Source: Floccularia luteovirens
Taxonomy: Eukaryota > Basidiomycota > Agaricomycetes > Agaricales > Squamanitaceae
Assembly (NCBI GenBank): GCA_009739215.1
Contig: VSJF01000011.1
Location: 186,001-250,000, forward strand
DNA length: 64,000 bases
Reading direction: 5' to 3'
In this document: positions 61,297-64,000 of the stretch, one piece after another
Layout: the number at the start of each line of letters is the position of its first letter
How positions within the stretch are numbered: the stretch's first letter is position 1
The notes under the pieces: model-generated
Told to the model about the DNA's origin: nothing
Databases searched by the model: none
Seen by the model: only the letters and a program-made list of their open reading frames with translations
Made by a program: the position numbers and the translations under genes

Positions 61297-63042
61297 TTAT
61301 AGAACATATCCTTCGATCTCCTCGTTTCCCTTCCCGGTCCTTGCCATATCCTCGGCGCCTAATTGCATAGCTGATTTATTTCTCAAGAGATTTACCTTCA
61401 CCAGCTTCATTTTTTCTGAACGCTGAGTGGACGGAACGAGGTATCCACCCAGGCTAGATATTAGAGATATGCGAACATCAACATCAGAACCTGGCATGGA
61501 TGGCACCTGTGATGCTGCGGCAGCAGGCGGGGATGACGGCATATGCCGAGATGGAGATGTCACGCGCGGAGGTGGTGAGGATACGCCAGGTGATCGCGAC
61601 GAACCATGCCGTGGCGATGCTACACGCGTACGAGAAGCAGAAGGCGACAATACTGGCCGCACGGGTGCCTCGACAACCTGAGTGATTGCTTGCGTTTCAA
61701 TACTATGTATCTCAACCGTCTCATTGGGGAGAAGAGTAATTATGTACGGGTTATCAAAACCTGGAATGAAACATGAAACATGAACATCGGGAGTCAGATT
61801 TTCATCTAGAGAACTTACAAACAGACATCGGATGACTCGACCACTCCAGGGTTCCCCGGACTGGATCACCATCGCCAGTGATAAACAAGCCTAGGGTACT
61901 TGCACCAGTCCAAGAAAGTATAAGAAATTCATTTGGAGCAACAACTGTGATGAAAGGTTTTATAGCAATTGGAGTTTCTGGTGCTTGGCTTAATGGAAGC
62001 ATTGGGATAAGCGAATTGGCTTCAAGATCGACAATGTTATAATTCTCTCTATCAGCAATACAGAGTATATGGCCAGACCGACGAGCAAGAGATGTTCCTT
62101 CTGGAAATGGTATTTGCTGCAAAGTGAGAAATAAGGTCGGGACAAAGCATTGCCATCTGAGTCTTTACTAACCTTGTAGTAGTTTAACTTGTCCCGAAGT
62201 CCGTACATTGCAATGCTTGCCCGCTTCACTACGCAAAACTCAACATGCTCGCCTAGGTCACCAGTTTGCGGAGGAGGGCGTGAGAGATGCTCATTGTCAA
62301 CAGCAAAACAAATGACTTGTCGAAGAGGTTTTATGACTGCATATGGAACTTCATCCAAAGAAGGAATGATATAGAAGTGCAATTGTTGATCTAGAAACGA
62401 GTTAATTAGTTAACGGTAGGAGATCTGCTATGTCTTGAATACCAGAGAGGATTAGAGCACGGTGAAGACTTGGAATTAATACGATTTCATCCACGCTTTT
62501 GTGTGTGGGCAGACTTTGACGCGATAATAGGGTGTACGATTCAAGCTGTATAGGTTAGATACTTTTTACCTACTAAGTAGAACGGATGACTAACTTTTGT
62601 AGGGTCGTCTGCCTGGAGCGCAAATCGCAGAAGGTCCCCATTCGAACAGCCAACATATATCTCAGAGCCTAAGTCGTATATAAGTCAGGGCTTTGTATGA
62701 TGGTTCTGTTTGTTGGACGTAATTCGAATAAAGATTCAACACATTTACGAAACCGCGCTCGAGGATGTTGAGAGTTGAAGACAACGTAACTCATCAAGCT
62801 GTCAATGCCAAAGCTACCATCCAGATTCAGCTTCGAAGCCTGATATCTAATTTGGATACTGAGTGCATTCCTCACTCTCACCAAAGAGACAAGAAGCAAG
62901 CAACCCCATCAAAAGATGTTTACCTACCTAGTGCTTGTGCACATAGAACTTGGACATCAGGTGTATTGCTTATATCGGATAAGAGCCCCTGAAGCTGATA
63001 TGGCGGTATATCCAGAGGTTTTGTTGGGGCATGCGATGCCAT
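61297..63042 (-). pseudogene. Vps3/TGFBRAP1-Vps39-like vacuolar sorting protein, CNH part only
   Basis: It starts MASHAPTKPLDIPPYQLQGL (ATG 63042). After an unusually long intron (about 255 nt, 62,925-62,670) come GSEIYVGCSNGDLLRFALQ, LESYTLLSRQSLPTHKSVDE, FYIIPSLDEVPYAVIKPLRQ, GHILCIADRENYNIVDLEA, EFLILSWTGASTLGLFITGD and PYIITLLPNETVEIHSIETQ. These are citron-homology (CNH) domain blades as found at the N-terminus of Vps39, Vps3 and TGFBRAP1 (HOPS/CORVET tethers). A Ser/Pro-rich insert and SSLGGYLVPSTQRSEKMKL follow, then a stop at 61297. Family members continue with Vps39_1/_2 helical domains for many hundred residues; none are seen downstream. It is probably a 5' fragment from partial duplication. 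Confidence 0.6.
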
Positions 63043-63282
63043 GGAGGTCGTCGAATGTGATGGTGAAATTATTCGGGGGCGCGCTCGTTTCGGACGTTGC
63101 CGGGACCAGAATTATTGCACATCGGTTACGAGTTGTTGTGTACTTGACATTTCCCAGTTATACATGTCAGCTACTTGGATGTCGGAATACTAATGGATCA
63201 AATATTAAACTATGACTATGATTGTCAGTACTATGCATGTTTCCGCTACAACTACAAGTGCTTGCTGGACCGTAGTACCCAT

Positions 63283-64000
63283 CAGTTGCAACTGCCTCAT
63301 CGGACCATTTGAATGGGAAACCGAAACCGCAAGACTCAATGATAAGCAAAGCAACCTGTAGGTATTTTAGGAACTTAGAACACTGAATATCGTTTACCTT
63401 GAAGGTAAGCCTTTTCAGATCGAGTAAGTCCACAACTTCCTTATCCATCCAAGCCTCTGCAAGTACCATCTCGTGATACGTCTCGATTGTTCGACTCCAT
63501 ACTTGTTTATATTTTTATATTTGATATATCACATATACGGATTCAATCTTGTGAGTTCGTAAATTCAGTGACAAACATACAGATTTTTCATAAAAGCGGG
63601 ACCTATGATCCCCCGATGCTTCCTCCAAGTCTCCCCTTCAGCACCGATGAGATTTACACTCCATATCCTAATGACATGTTGAACGCCCATTCGACACATC
63701 ATGAATAGTACTTACGACAAGGCCTTATTTGCTGTTTCCTGTTTCATGAAACTTGTCTTGTGGCTGCCTCCCAACACCTGCTTTGCAACGTCCACGCTCG
63801 AAGTGTAGATTTTTTTTCTACGAGTAAGTAGCTTCGTTTTGCTCATTATGTCCATCAGGCTTACTTTTTCTTCAGTAGACGACGAGGTTGGTTTAGATGA
63901 GTTGTTGACGATGACTCCTGGTGATGACAATACGGTTCTGTTTTGAAATTTGGAAAAAAAATGAATAAAGACACTGTAGAAAATATTGCTCAATGTCAGT
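63283..64000 (-). pseudogene. Cytochrome P450 N-terminal fragment (runs off the window)
   Basis: From the right edge leftwards: SSVDVAKQVLGGSHKTSFMK; after an intron, IWSVNLIGAEGETWRKHRGI and IGPAF (helix C WxxxR); then YKQVWSRTIETYHEMVLAEA, MDKEVVDLLDLKRLTFK; and after a last intron VALLIIESCGFGFPFKWSDE. The matching sequence then ends. The frame runs on into unrelated residues and a stop, and the CNH gene starts only about 240 bp further left. Helix I, ExxR and the heme loop are missing. This is a different P450 family from the 22.9-29 kb pair. The 5' end is beyond the window. Confidence 0.65.

Overview
The window looks like nuclear DNA of a mushroom-forming basidiomycete (Agaricomycete). 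The support is: genes broken by many 45-60 nt introns with GT..AG borders; a divergent H2A/H2B pair with introns; a Ran1-type kinase; a plant-type heme peroxidase; P450 clusters; and Ty3/gypsy and Ty1/copia elements of the kind common in this class. No tRNA, rRNA, CRISPR or bacterial-type operon was found.

1-18,444 is a retrotransposon graveyard. A chromodomain gypsy element (gypsy-1, + strand) sits inside the reverse transcriptase of a second, oppositely oriented gypsy element (gypsy-2). The 3' LTR of gypsy-1 is itself split by a solo LTR of a third family, flanked by perfect GTTAC duplications. Further right a copia element (11,422-18,444, - strand) keeps both LTRs and one continuous gag-pol frame. 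That frame is broken only by stop codons and by a second solo LTR of the third family. Nearly all the stops are TGA at arginine positions, as expected from C-to-T decay of CGA codons. A solo copia-type LTR lies at 10,503-10,857.

18,445-30,950 is an accessory zone: a decayed member of a multi-membrane-segment family of unknown function (second copy at 48.9-50.3 kb), a tandem pair of related P450 genes each carrying one probable indel, and a damaged gene of unknown function.

30,984-47,547 is a dense block of conserved host genes: a Pot1-like telomere end-binding protein, 6-phosphofructo-2-kinase (phosphatase histidine replaced by serine), an ALY/REF-type RNA-binding protein, a basic KEN-box protein, a Ran1/Pat1-like kinase, mitochondrial ribosomal protein uS5m and a PITH-domain protein.

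48,887-64,000 mixes intact genes (BSC6-like MFS transporter, H2A, H2B, secreted heme peroxidase) with broken ones: the second membrane-family copy, a multiply frameshifted gene at 54.1-55.7 kb, a vacuolar-sorting CNH protein lacking its C-terminal two thirds, and an N-terminal P450 fragment at the right edge. Coordinates are gene spans; exon borders were inferred by eye from splice consensus and reading frame.
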